Assembly: GCA_036971615.1 (NCBI GenBank)
Contig: JAYKKR010000012.1
Coordinates: 1,178,001 to 1,242,000, forward strand
Direction: 5' to 3'
DNA: 64,000 nt
Source of the DNA: Amyloporia xantha
Taxonomy: Eukaryota; Basidiomycota; Agaricomycetes; Polyporales; Adustoporiaceae
Made by a program: the position numbers and the translations under genes. The number at the start of each line of letters is the position of its first letter. Position 1 is the stretch's first letter. Below, in pieces: positions 25,101-33,229 of this stretch. The notes under the pieces were generated by a model. The model was not told the origin of the DNA, ran no database searches, and saw only the letters and a program-made list of their open reading frames with translations.

Positions 25101-26532
25101 GATCGGGCGACAAACGGCCGAAGATTTTGCGCCGCTTCATGCGGAAGCGCGACCCGGCTTCAGAGTATTGGACCAGTTCCAATCCCAAATGACTGAGTTA
25201 TTTTTGGAAGGGAAAGGCATCCCGCCCAAGAATGACACAGTAGAGTTTAATAAATGGATGGACGAAACCTGGTGGCCGGAGTTCCGGTCACAACAGGCGC
25301 GTATGTTTGGCCGTTTACTGTTCACCGACGGATCCTATAAATCGGATCAAGACGGTACCAGATCTGGAAGTTCATGGCTTGTTATGGATGGGCCATTCCA
25401 GGTAAACAGCGGCAAATTTGGTGGGGGGAAATCCCTTAGCTATGATGCCGAAATGATGGCGCTTGCACGAGGTCTTCGTGAGGTAACTCGCGAAGCCGAG
25501 CATGACATCATACACATCACAATATTGTCTGATAACAAGGCAGCATTGAAACAAATCATACGACCTAATGTGGGACCATCTCAAATGGCAGCCATATCGG
25601 GTTGCCAATCGATCCGGGCGTTCCTTCAAGATAGACCGGATCGCACAGTGACTTTTATGTGGATACCTTCACATAAAGGAATCGAGCCGAACGAGCTGGT
25701 GGATAAACTAGCGAAGGAAGCACTCGAAGAGGAACAACCTGAGTTTGTTTCATACTCAATGGCTCTGCAGCGGATTAAATCCCGCATGATGGCCAAATGG
25801 AACGCGTTAGCCAATGATTTGGAGAACACTAAATATCGGGGTAACCAATTATGGGTTACGGAAACACCATTGCACGCAGCCACGGCCAAACGCACGTGGT
25901 TGCTAAAGCGAGTGGGAACATCGAATAAGGAAACCGCGCGGGTTGCGCGGGTCCTCACAAATCATTTCCCGAGTGGTGCATACCGCGAGAGATTTAACAT
26001 AGCGGGTCCCATTGAGTGCCTCTGTGGCCTCAGTGACGGCCCGGAAACACGGGAGCATATTCTGTTTGAGTGTCCATTCTGGATACGCACCAAGGGAGCG
26101 TGGGTACCCCCTGCGTCCCAAGAGGAAAGTCATCAGGAAAGAAGGAGGCGGTCACAGCGCCACTGGACAGAAGATGACGTATTGGAGTTCCTCCGGCTAA
26201 ATAGCTGGGTGGCAACATTTGAATGGGCCGAGATTCTATCTATGGCTCACGAGGATCGTGAGGAGGGAGATTACCATTCGCTTGCGAATGCGACACTCCA
26301 TGCCCACACTAAAGGACGAGTGGCGGCTTGGAAGAAATTTCATGATGAACGCCACTTAGACCCGGATGCAACTGAAGCGCGTAGCGCTAAGTTCAAGGAA
26401 TTTACCGAATGGTACGACGTGCTCAAGGCGTCGGAAGACATTCAGAAAGAGTGGAGGGGGATCCGAGAGCAAATAATAGCACCGGATCCCCCTTCACCTG
26501 CACCTAGCGGTCAATCGTTAGATTATGAATAG
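22144..26532 (+). CDS. LINE B ORF2 (APE endonuclease, reverse transcriptase, RNase H)
   Basis: 1462 codons without interruption, starting at a GTG only because the true start is lost. Domains: APE endonuclease, residues about 1-240 (SANVQKS, ICVQEIYWG, MAGDFNLRHSLWD, KSDHAVLRW); reverse transcriptase, about 480-800 (YRPICLLNCLGKLMEKVLSR, LLLDVSQFYPSINH, GVGQGSSLSPVLSGLY, FFVDDG near residue 718); RNase H, about 1055-1200 (LLFTDGSYKS, YDAEMMALA, LSDNKAAL, WIPSHKGIEPNELVDKLA); and a C-terminal cysteine motif (CLCGLSDGPETREHILFEC). All signature catalytic residues are visible, so the protein-coding part looks intact. It provides first-strand nicking and target-primed reverse transcription. Confidence 0.88.
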   Translation: MSANVQKSADNLGMLLERNQTADIICVQEIYWGKVKQIASSKSKDGEAYENTIGHRSFKCLGASKESRVAVYVNKRWSKASPQILASRVTHRDCLLVTLRLPTGEFNILNVYNDSDRHEAIQYLGSRVHQLPPIAFMAGDFNLRHSLWDKRTANSATRPPHVADSNRLLELAQTDLELTLLNETDGPPTWRSNNQELAPRVLDLVWIDPAYLGDNYLRIGMADRHKSDHAVLRWEMPIEVRPPPTQGIPRVSEEANEFVKEATKLMSELPREYSTPEEVERTGELFERSLQELWTKNAKISRPTKRSKSWWNAACAEEAAKLRSAKSELDAAGAAMRAARFEMGDLFTHDEFRRVQGCKATVRFYHSTLRAACRKAKREHFEKFMNESHPQLISDFVAWTKPRKTDVAMQLKRLDGTAVETPADLRDAFQEQFTPANPRPVDMQFVHDIPQREVRSYAPISEAEILENLRDTSNTSAPGPDHVNWLWLKWIVGVSMRPDREDKTVRVVPQVRKFLVAYYNACMDHGIFPSVFKRSITVVLAKPNKPDYSKAKAYRPICLLNCLGKLMEKVLSRRLQFDAQKYGIMHPCQFGGTIQHSTTDAGIQLVHFIREAWARDITPSALLLDVSQFYPSINHDALLGIMRKQGFDEKTCLFFANYTKGRQTQFAFNGVLTDPADFSVGVGQGSSLSPVLSGLYIAPVLHKWAPIHELRTGNTCVQFFVDDGLIMTAEKATPESNLTQLDHNNGQLAGMFHPLVEDLNRIGCGVEADKLELMHFWHYRKKVWHENQPLGPDIALRIDGQLVRLSPKAAMRYLGFFLDPKLSFKAHVRFYANKAASTVNALRMLGNSSRGFHPINKRRLYVAHVIPLMLYGAQLWWNPKWKHIKWIQKELQTAQSRAARWITGCFRTTPVGAMEMLAGLVPVRFQVDRYMEKAALRARRIHEGHPMRAILPEGWVVNQTNIIAPFPLRARKVKKEVVTPLTHIDEIGRQTAEDFAPLHAEARPGFRVLDQFQSQMTELFLEGKGIPPKNDTVEFNKWMDETWWPEFRSQQARMFGRLLFTDGSYKSDQDGTRSGSSWLVMDGPFQVNSGKFGGGKSLSYDAEMMALARGLREVTREAEHDIIHITILSDNKAALKQIIRPNVGPSQMAAISGCQSIRAFLQDRPDRTVTFMWIPSHKGIEPNELVDKLAKEALEEEQPEFVSYSMALQRIKSRMMAKWNALANDLENTKYRGNQLWVTETPLHAATAKRTWLLKRVGTSNKETARVARVLTNHFPSGAYRERFNIAGPIECLCGLSDGPETREHILFECPFWIRTKGAWVPPASQEESHQERRRRSQRHWTEDDVLEFLRLNSWVATFEWAEILSMAHEDREEGDYHSLANATLHAHTKGRVAAWKKFHDERHLDPDATEARSAKFKEFTEWYDVLKASEDIQKEWRGIREQIIAPDPPSPAPSGQSLDYE

Positions 26533-26735
26533 CCTGCTTCTCTCCCCTGAAAACTGTAGGGGGGGAGGTGAGGGCACCTAGCGGCGAGATGTCTTACCGG
26601 GCGCCCATCCTTTACTAGCCTTAGGTGGAAGTGCCTTTGGTCGTGGGCGTGCGTGGGAGCCTCTAACCGGGGTTCCCCCTGAGTGCGCTCCGGGGACCGG
26701 CCTTACGGGGACGGTTATGGTATGGTGTTAAGGTA

Positions 26736-26752
26736 GGGCGGCTTCGCCGCCC
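26736..26752 (+). other. GC hairpin in LINE B 3' UTR
   Basis: gggcggcttcgccgccc: a perfect 7-bp stem with a ttc loop. The same hairpin is kept at 38243-38259 in the truncated relative, where much of the flanking UTR is also conserved. Likely part of the RNA structure recognised by the element's RT; role inferred. Confidence 0.6.
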
Positions 26753-26878
26753 CAGGTTGCAGACTGATCTGGAAAGTGACCACAGTAGGGCGTGGAGCCC
26801 ATAATTTTTTTTTATACCCGACACTCTACATGTACTTAGTAGTATGGAGTATAAATTCGGAGAATTTAAAAAAAAAAA

Positions 26879-26893
26879 GAGGGTGTACCGGAG
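26879..26893. repeat. 3' target-site duplication of LINE B
   Basis: Second copy of gagggtgtaccggag, directly after the A-tract. LINE A 3' UTR resumes at 26894. Confidence 0.92.
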
Positions 26894-27042
26894 ACCAGTT
26901 GACGCGATGAAGGTACACCAGACTAACTCACCTAAGAGTGCCGAGTCCCACACCCTGTGCGTAATGGCATCTCCTCAGTGTGAACAGACGACGATGTAGT
27001 AGAACACCAATTTCGGGGTCTCGTTTCCCCGATCCGTCAGCG

Positions 27043-27080
27043 GGGGTCTTAGAGGCGACTTTGTCGACTGCTAAGACCCC
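27043..27080 (+). other. Stem-loop in LINE A 3' UTR
   Basis: ggggtcttag (27043-27052) pairs perfectly with ctaagacccc (27071-27080) across an 18-base loop, about 25 bp before the poly(A) tract. Candidate RT-recognition structure of LINE A. Confidence 0.55.
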
Positions 27081-27123
27081 GCGCCTCTTCAGGCGCAACG
27101 CTCCACCAAAAAAAAAAAAAAAA

Positions 27124-27140
27124 AACTTTGAAAGCTCCTC
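27124..27140. repeat. 3' target-site duplication of LINE A
   Basis: Second copy of aactttgaaagctcctc after the A-tract; genomic sequence resumes at 27141 with the cyclase promoter. Confidence 0.88.
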
Positions 27141-27154
27141 TAATTGGGCTCCTC

Positions 27155-27162
27155 TATATATA
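27155..27162 (+). promoter_or_regulatory. TATA box of the first cyclase gene
   Basis: tatatata 28 bp before the ATG at 27190 and only 14 bp after the LINE A target duplication. The TATA-to-ATG distance is short, so the mRNA leader must be very short or initiation lies nearby. Confidence 0.5.
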
Positions 27163-27189
27163 CGCAGACTGAATTTCTGGTCTCCCAAG

Positions 27190-27885
27190 ATGGCCTCTTC
27201 GACCAACTATGTTGACCTATCGCATACTCTCAACTCAAATACTCACATCTACCCAGGCGACCCGAGCTTCAGCTGCTGCCCTGCCTTGACTATTGCACAG
27301 GATGGCGTCAGTGTCCATTCGATCTCCCTCGGATCCCACACTGGCACCCACGTCGATGCACCGTATCATTTCCTCGAATCTGGGCTGCGCGTAGATGAGA
27401 TGCCACTTTCGCAATTCATCGGTCCGGCGCTGGTGGTCGACGTTTCAGACAAGGCTGCCAGGCAGCGGATAGTATGGAGCGATTTGGTCGCGTATGAGGG
27501 GAAGATGCGGGACGGCGCTGCGTGCAGTGAGAAATCTATTCTCCTCCTCCGTACAGGCTGGTCGCGATATTGGGGAACTGAAGCGTATCTCGATCATCCG
27601 TTCCTAGACGGCGAGGCTGTGGAGAGGATAGTCGCCACAGGCATCAGGACTATCGGTATAGACACACTCAGCCCGGACGAGACATGCACAGATCCCGACG
27701 CGCATGTACGGTTCGATGTGCACCGCATCATACTCGGCGCAGGCGGCGTCATCATCGAGAATCTGACCAATTTGCAGCAGGTCCAGGAAGGCGAGTGGAT
27801 TGTGAACGCCGTGCCGCTCAAGATCGGCGGATGCGATGGCTCTCCAGCTCGTGCCTTCGCCTGGCAATGTACGACAACGGCTTAG
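27190..27885 (+). CDS. Cyclase-family hydrolase (kynurenine formamidase-like), copy 1
   Basis: Intronless, 231 aa. Metal-dependent hydrolase of the cyclase fold, related to bacterial kynurenine formamidase and isatin hydrolase; the substrate in fungi is not established. Evidence is the metal-binding signature HTGTHVDAPYHF at residues about 53-64, an N-terminal VDLSHTL, the GWSRYWGTEAY segment, IGIDTLSPDE, and the ending ENL...GCDGSPARAFAWQ. The ATG is the first codon downstream of the TATA box. It lies directly in front of a second homologue (28736-29455), a tandem duplication. LINE A sits immediately upstream and separates the core promoter from its original upstream DNA, so expression may be altered or lost. 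Confidence 0.85.
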   Translation: MASSTNYVDLSHTLNSNTHIYPGDPSFSCCPALTIAQDGVSVHSISLGSHTGTHVDAPYHFLESGLRVDEMPLSQFIGPALVVDVSDKAARQRIVWSDLVAYEGKMRDGAACSEKSILLLRTGWSRYWGTEAYLDHPFLDGEAVERIVATGIRTIGIDTLSPDETCTDPDAHVRFDVHRIILGAGGVIIENLTNLQQVQEGEWIVNAVPLKIGGCDGSPARAFAWQCTTTA

Positions 27886-28735
27886 GCTTTCTCGACTCGT
27901 CATACATGAAGTCTCTCGCAATCATTGGCATGTGAGAGTCCTCTGCGCTCGACTCAGGAGATTCCCATGATGGCCACGTTGTCTCCCAACCGCTGGCGTT
28001 GATGCCGTGAGTTCCTCCACTTGCAGATAAATCACACGTTGTCCGTTAGAGCTACGTTGTGGGATCCTCCACTGCATGGATATCTCGCGCTGTGGCGTGG
28101 GTGTCTCTAAGGGCTCAGCTCGTATTTTACCCGCCACCCGTTCGAGCACTCCTTGCCACCTGACCTACGGTGTTCGTGCTAGATTGACACACCTTTTCGG
28201 TATGTCATCGTTGTAGCAATCAGATTCTGGCGTAAACTTATATCGTCTGCAGCAACTCCACCACGATTCTCATAGCATTGTGTGGCCTGCCATTTCAGAT
28301 ACCATGATGCACTTCTAGAGTGCCGTTTGGTCTACGCTATGCATCGCCTTGCTGTTACCGACGGGCCATATCCGTAATTAACGGCAGTTCAAGGTCAGAG
28401 GCAACGAAGGATGTCCGTCCCGCTGGTCATACCTTCACGCGGAGTATGTTGTGTTCCGTGCATGGCGGCCGTCCAGCGGCACTGTCCACTAGTAGCCGAG
28501 CAGCAATATCCGTCCTCTCGTTCCCAAATCGATCACGCACTGCCATTAGTTGGTCTGCCGTCCCTGTGACGAGCATTGACAGTGAACAAGCTCTCCGGCC
28601 CGTACTTCCGAACATCGGTCGTCCTCCAGCAGAATCCGACGTTTCGCCTTGCCGTCTTGCAATCGGTCTCAGCGTTCCCTCATAAAATGACAACGCACTC
28701 TGAAAGATGTAGCCCTTACCTACACCCTCCGAAAA
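27886..28735. other. Spacer between the two cyclase genes
   Basis: 850 bp. A reverse-strand open stretch at 28427-28693 has no recognisable domain. Nothing else seen; it must hold the terminator of copy 1 and promoter of copy 2. Confidence 0.45.
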
Positions 28736-29455
28736 ATGCCTGGAGAATTGCCATCACTTCCTCAGCTAGGCCCCCGCGACGTCAGATCGTCCCGCGCGGT
28801 CATCGACCTCACACACCGCCTTGTGCCCGATGGCGTCCCAGCATGCCCGGGGCATCCTTACTACAACGCAGAGCTGACTTTCAACCTGGCCAACGGCGAC
28901 TTTGCGAACGTGCATACACTCACGATGGGCTCGCACACGGGCACGCACATTGACGCCCCGTACCATTTCTACCCGGACGGCTGCACGGTCGACGCGCTCG
29001 ACCTGTCACTCCTGGCTGCCGCCCCCGCAGTCGTGGTCGATCTGCGTTCGAAGAAGGCGCACGAACCCATTACGTGGGCGGACCTGCAGAAATACGCGGC
29101 GGGGATGCGCGAGGGCGTCGCGGTGCTCTTGTGCACAGGTTGGTCGCGATACTGGGGCGAGCCGAATTACAGCGACCACCCCTTCCTCGAGCCGGAGGCA
29201 GCGCGCCAGATATTGGAGACCGGCGTGCGGGTGATAGGTGCGGACACTCTCAGCCCGGACGAGTTCACGCCGGAAGAAGGGGACACTGGGAAGGTGCACC
29301 GAATTGTGCTCGGTCGTGGGGGCGTCATTGTGGAAAACCTGACCGGGTTGGATAAATTGGTTGAGAGCAGATGGGAGGATATTTTGGTGTCTTTGCTGCC
29401 ATTGAACTTGACGGGGTGTGATGGGAGTCCTGTGAGAGCTGTGGCATGGCGGTGA
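28736..29455 (+). CDS. Cyclase-family hydrolase (kynurenine formamidase-like), copy 2
   Basis: Intronless, 239 aa, paralogue of the gene at 27190. Shared landmarks: VIDLTHRLVPD, the metal motif HTGTHIDAPYHF, GWSRYWGEPNYSDHPFLEPEA, IGADTLSPDE, VHRIVLGRGGVIVENL, and LTGCDGSPVRAVAWR at the end. Compared with copy 1 it carries about 10 extra N-terminal residues and differs at many positions, so the duplication is not recent. Its third codon positions are more GC-rich than those of copy 1. Same strand, 850 bp apart; there is no sign of co-transcription. Confidence 0.86.
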   Translation: MPGELPSLPQLGPRDVRSSRAVIDLTHRLVPDGVPACPGHPYYNAELTFNLANGDFANVHTLTMGSHTGTHIDAPYHFYPDGCTVDALDLSLLAAAPAVVVDLRSKKAHEPITWADLQKYAAGMREGVAVLLCTGWSRYWGEPNYSDHPFLEPEAARQILETGVRVIGADTLSPDEFTPEEGDTGKVHRIVLGRGGVIVENLTGLDKLVESRWEDILVSLLPLNLTGCDGSPVRAVAWR

Positions 29456-29768
29456 CAGAATCTTCCATTATCTATCTCCGTCGTGTAGCTTTTGCTGGGA
29501 TACCAATTGTTACATGGAGTCTTTATTCGCATAACATCAGAGTTAATTCAGTTGCTCAGAGGCCTACAGGCATAAGATATCCTGAGCTTGCCACCAAGAT
29601 TCTTGCGCGGTCCTTCTGCACGTGACTCTAAATACGAGCAGGCGCGTAACGCTAGCTCTCATAGCTATACGCTGAGCATACTCCTTCGACAACTACGCCT
29701 GCCCTCACTCTCTACTGACGACATCGAGGGATCCAAGTTAAAGCAGACTTGGGAACGGTCGGGACACA
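29456..29768. other. Intergenic, promoter of glucosidase II gene
   Basis: 313 bp; no gene or repeat seen. Confidence 0.45.
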
Positions 29769-32700
29769 ATGCGGGCCTTCAGCTCGTTGTTGCTGCTAGC
29801 TGCTGTTCCAGCAGCGTTCGCGGTCAAATCACAGGACTTCAAGACGTGTTCGCAGGCTGCGTTCTGTCGAAGAGGACGTGCTTTATCTGCACGAGCACAA
29901 GAAAACCCGTCGTGGACGTCTCCATACTCTGTAGATGCCTCTAGCGTTGCTATTGCCCCGGAGCAGGCGTCGTTCACGGCGGCCGTCAAATCCGCATTGT
30001 ATCCTGACGTGAAGTTCGGACTGGACGTGAGGATACAAGATGACGGCGTTGTCAGGGTGCGTATGGACGAGGTGTCCGGGTTGAGGAAGCGATATGACGA
30101 GGCGGCGTCGTGGGCTCTGGTGGCAGAGCCGGCGATCAGCCCCGACATCAAGTGGTCTGTAGGCAAGAAGGACGTTCGCGCTACCTATGGAGCTACAAAG
30201 GATATTGAAGTTGTTGTAACCTTCGAGCCCCTGAAGGTAACCCTATTGCGAGGTGGGCAGGAGCAGGTCGTCCTGAACGGCAAGGGCCTCCTGCATATGG
30301 AACACTTCCGGACGAAGGAGTCTGCAGAGGAAAAGCTCCCTGTTGAACAGCCTGCAGGGGAGGAGTCCCAGGTTGTGATGCAAGTTAATACGAGGGCTTG
30401 GTTTGAAGGTGAGACCGAGGACGGCTATTGGGAGGAGAAGTTCGGTTCTTGGACAGACTCGAAGCCGAAAGGTGCGTCTTGTACTTCACCAATATGTCTG
30501 ATGGTGCGCTACATCTTAATGAAGGTCCCGAGTCGCTGTCTATTGACATCAGCTTCCCCAATCATGGGCATGTCTACGGTATTCCTCAACACGCGACGCG
30601 TCTCTCGCTGCCGACTACAAGCGGTGAGAACGCGTATTACTCTGAGCCCTACCGGCTGTACAATGCAGACGTTTTTGAGTACCTCGCGGACTCGACGATG
30701 TCGCTGTATGGCTCAATTCCTGTCATGCACGCGCACTCGGCTGCCTCTACCGTCGCCATCTTTAACGCGGTGGCTTCCGAGACGTGGATCGATGTCGCAC
30801 ATCCAACAGAGACATCGACCGAGACGCATTGGATATCTGAGTCTGGAATTCTGGACATCTTCCTCATGCCTGGTCCTACTCCTGCGGATGTATTCGGGCA
30901 GTATACCCGATTGACGGGCACCCCTGCCCTTCCCGCCCACTGGGCACTTGCGTACCACCAGTGTAGGTGGAACTACATCAGTTCGGATGATGTGCGGGAT
31001 GTCCAAAGACGCTTCGATGAGGAGGACATGCCGGTCGATGTGTTCTGGTTGGACATTGAGTATGCTGAAGACCACAAGTACTTCATGTGGGACAAGAAGA
31101 CGTTCCCTGACCCAGTAGACATGATGCATGACGTTGAGGCCGTAGGACGCAAGGTCTGTTTCGATTACTCTGCAGGCGCTCCTTTAAGTGCTTATCTTGC
31201 TTGATGTACACAGATGGTTGTCATTGTTGACCCTCATTTGAAGCGTACGGCCAGCTATCCCGTCTTCCAGGAAGCGAGCGAGCGAGGAGTACTAGTCAAA
31301 TCGTCGAGCGGCGACAACGACTACGAAGGCTGGTGCTGGAGTGGCAGCAGTGCTTGGATCGACTTCTTCAATCCCGCAAGCTGGAACTGGTGGATCTCGC
31401 TCTTCAAGACCACACCACTAGGCGATAGTTGGTCTTGGACCGACAGCACCGTGAACACATATATCTGGAACGACATGAACGAGGTAGGTTTATGTCGTTC
31501 GTAGTTCCGTTCCGTCCTGATGGTGTTTTTTAGCCGTCGGTATTCAACGGCCCAGAAATTAGTATGCCTCGTGATAATATACACTATGGCGGTTGGGAAC
31601 ATCGTGATGTTCACAATATTAACGGGATGTTGCTGGTAGGTGTACGATTTATCATAATATCGCTTGCCCTTACTTTTCGACCTCGTAGCATAATATTACG
31701 TCTCAAGCACTGACAGTTCGTACGGACCCGCCTAAACGGCCCTTTGTCTTGACTCGTTCTTTCTATGCCGGATCTCAGCGCTTCGGGGCTATGTGGACTG
31801 GCGACAATCTTGGCACTTGGGAACATATGGCTGCCAACGTCCGCATGGTTCTAGCAAACAATGTTGGTGGTTTCAGCTTTGCAGGATGTGAGTATGAGGG
31901 TACAGCCTTCTCATTTTCCCTTGCTGATCAGCGTCCGCCCAGCTGATGTGGGTGGCTTCTTCGGCAACCCTGAACCAGAAATGCTCGTGCGCTGGTATGA
32001 AGTTGGCATATTTTCGCCCTTCTTCCGCGCGCATGCGCACATCGACACTAAGAGGCGTGAGCCATACCTCTTGGACGATCCGTATAAAAGTATGATCCGC
32101 AGTCTCCTCCGACTGCGTTACAGCATGCTGCCGGTCTGGTACACCGCGTTCAGGGAGACCAGCGTTACTGGGCTGCCTGTCCTCAGACCGCACTACGTCG
32201 AATTCCCTCAAGATGAAGCTGGCTTTGCCCTTGATGACCAGTACTTCATCGGCAGCTCGGGTCTGTTAGTGAAGCCGATCGTGGAGAAGGGTGTAACAGA
32301 AACATCCATCTACCTTGCTGAGGACCAGGTAAGTAGGATAGACCTAATGATAGGTAGCCGTACTTCCTACTAACATTGTCGTGTAAATCAGGTCTATTAT
32401 GATTATTTCACACACGACGTATACCGCGGTGCTGCCAAAGGCAAACACGTCACTGTACCGGCGGAGCTGCACAGAATACCCCTCCTCGTCCGTGGAGGGT
32501 CCATTATCCCGACACGTGAGCGTCCACGCAGGTCTTCCCCACTCATGAAATACGACCCCTTCACTCTACGTGTTGCGTTGAACACGGATGGTGCTGCTCG
32601 TGGGGAATTGTACCTTGATGACGGAGAGACCTTCTCCCACAAGGACGGGCAGTTTGTCTGGCGCGAATTCAATGCTCAGAAGGCTGAGAAGAAGGACAAG

Positions 32701-33012
32701 GGCCTGCGCATCAACAGCCGAAATCTTGCTATGCAGAAACCCGCAGAGGCGGTGGACGGGGTGGTTCTTGCAACATACGACAGCTCGAACGAGTTCGCAA
32801 AGAACATCGGCGATGTCAGGGTGGAGCGCATCGTGGTATTTGGGCTGGCTGCGAAGCCGACGAGCGTGCGGGTGGCCGGCAAGGACTTACACTGGGAGTA
32901 CACTCCTGGTAATGCCGCGTCGGATAAAAAGCAGGGCACAGCCAGCGTACTTGTGATCAAGGACCCGGGTGTCAGCATCACGAGCGACTGGGAGATTGTC
33001 GTACAGGCTTGA
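29769..33012 (+). CDS. Glucosidase II alpha subunit (GH31 alpha-glucosidase, ER)
   Basis: ER-lumenal enzyme that trims the two inner glucoses from N-glycans and so controls calnexin-cycle quality control. Seven exons: 29769-30471, 30525-31153, 31214-31483, 31534-31635, 31689-31887, 31943-32328, 32392-33012; 969 aa, the usual size. A signal peptide ([18 protein letters not shown]) is followed by the N-terminal beta domain. The GH31 barrel shows [20 protein letters not shown], the nucleophile Asp in [21 protein letters not shown], the acid/base Asp in MWTGDN, and [21 protein letters not shown]-terminal beta domain (LYLDDGETF) follows. No ER-retention signal is expected because the beta subunit holds it. 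No defect found. Confidence 0.93.
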
Positions 33013-33229
33013 TTAGAACGAAGAGTTGTAAGGATACCTAAGCGTGGACAATACCGGTACTTTTTATCTATTTTTCTAGCTCCTCAGTCACAACCTTCCT
33101 GGGTGGTCTATGTAGGAGGTGGCTCCCACCAGGATGCGAACACGGTGCAGTAAATAGCTCAGCGAGTCCAGATTATGAGCAGTGTAAATACCAGTGAGAT
33201 ACCCTCAGTTTCCGTCTGCCCATCCTCGG

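Larger units (their letters stand above)
22132..26878 (+). mobile_element. LINE B: Tad-like non-LTR retrotransposon, 5'-truncated, nested in LINE A
   Basis: 4747 bp in the same orientation as its host, with a 15-bp target duplication and a terminal A-tract. Reading frame is open from the first base of the element, no ATG precedes the endonuclease domain, and no ORF1 is present, so the copy is 5'-truncated close to the ORF2 start. The RT has the FVDDG active site and the C-terminus an RNase H, a layout common in basidiomycete Tad-like elements. The 3' UTR from about 26533 contains a GC hairpin and is repeated as a short stub at 38179-38383. Since LINE A contains it, LINE B is the younger insertion. 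Confidence 0.9.
14060..27123 (+). mobile_element. LINE A: L1/Tx1-like non-LTR retrotransposon with APE, RT and RNase H
   Basis: Non-LTR retrotransposon in plus orientation, bounded by a 17-bp target duplication and ending in an A-tract of about 20 bp. Removing the nested LINE B (22132-26878) and its duplicated target leaves about 8.3 kb: a 5' UTR of about 0.9 kb, ORF1 with a zinc knuckle, ORF2 with endonuclease, reverse transcriptase, RNase H and a terminal zinc motif, and a short 3' UTR with a stem-loop. Presence of a 5' UTR and both ORFs suggests a near full-length copy. ORF2 is broken by a one-base deletion near 21781-21784, so this copy is probably inactive. The RT pattern (YRPITLLNTDYKLYTKAL, FADD) resembles the L1/Tx1 side of the LINE tree; clade placement is from memory of motifs. 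Confidence 0.9.

Noticed and set aside
14060..26878. Reverse transcriptase taken as a retrovirus or LTR element
   Set aside because: No LTRs, protease or integrase; APE endonuclease, A-tracts and variable-length target duplications show non-LTR elements.
28427..28693. Minus-strand frame between the cyclase genes
   Set aside because: 88 codons without a recognisable domain, upstream signals or splice sites.
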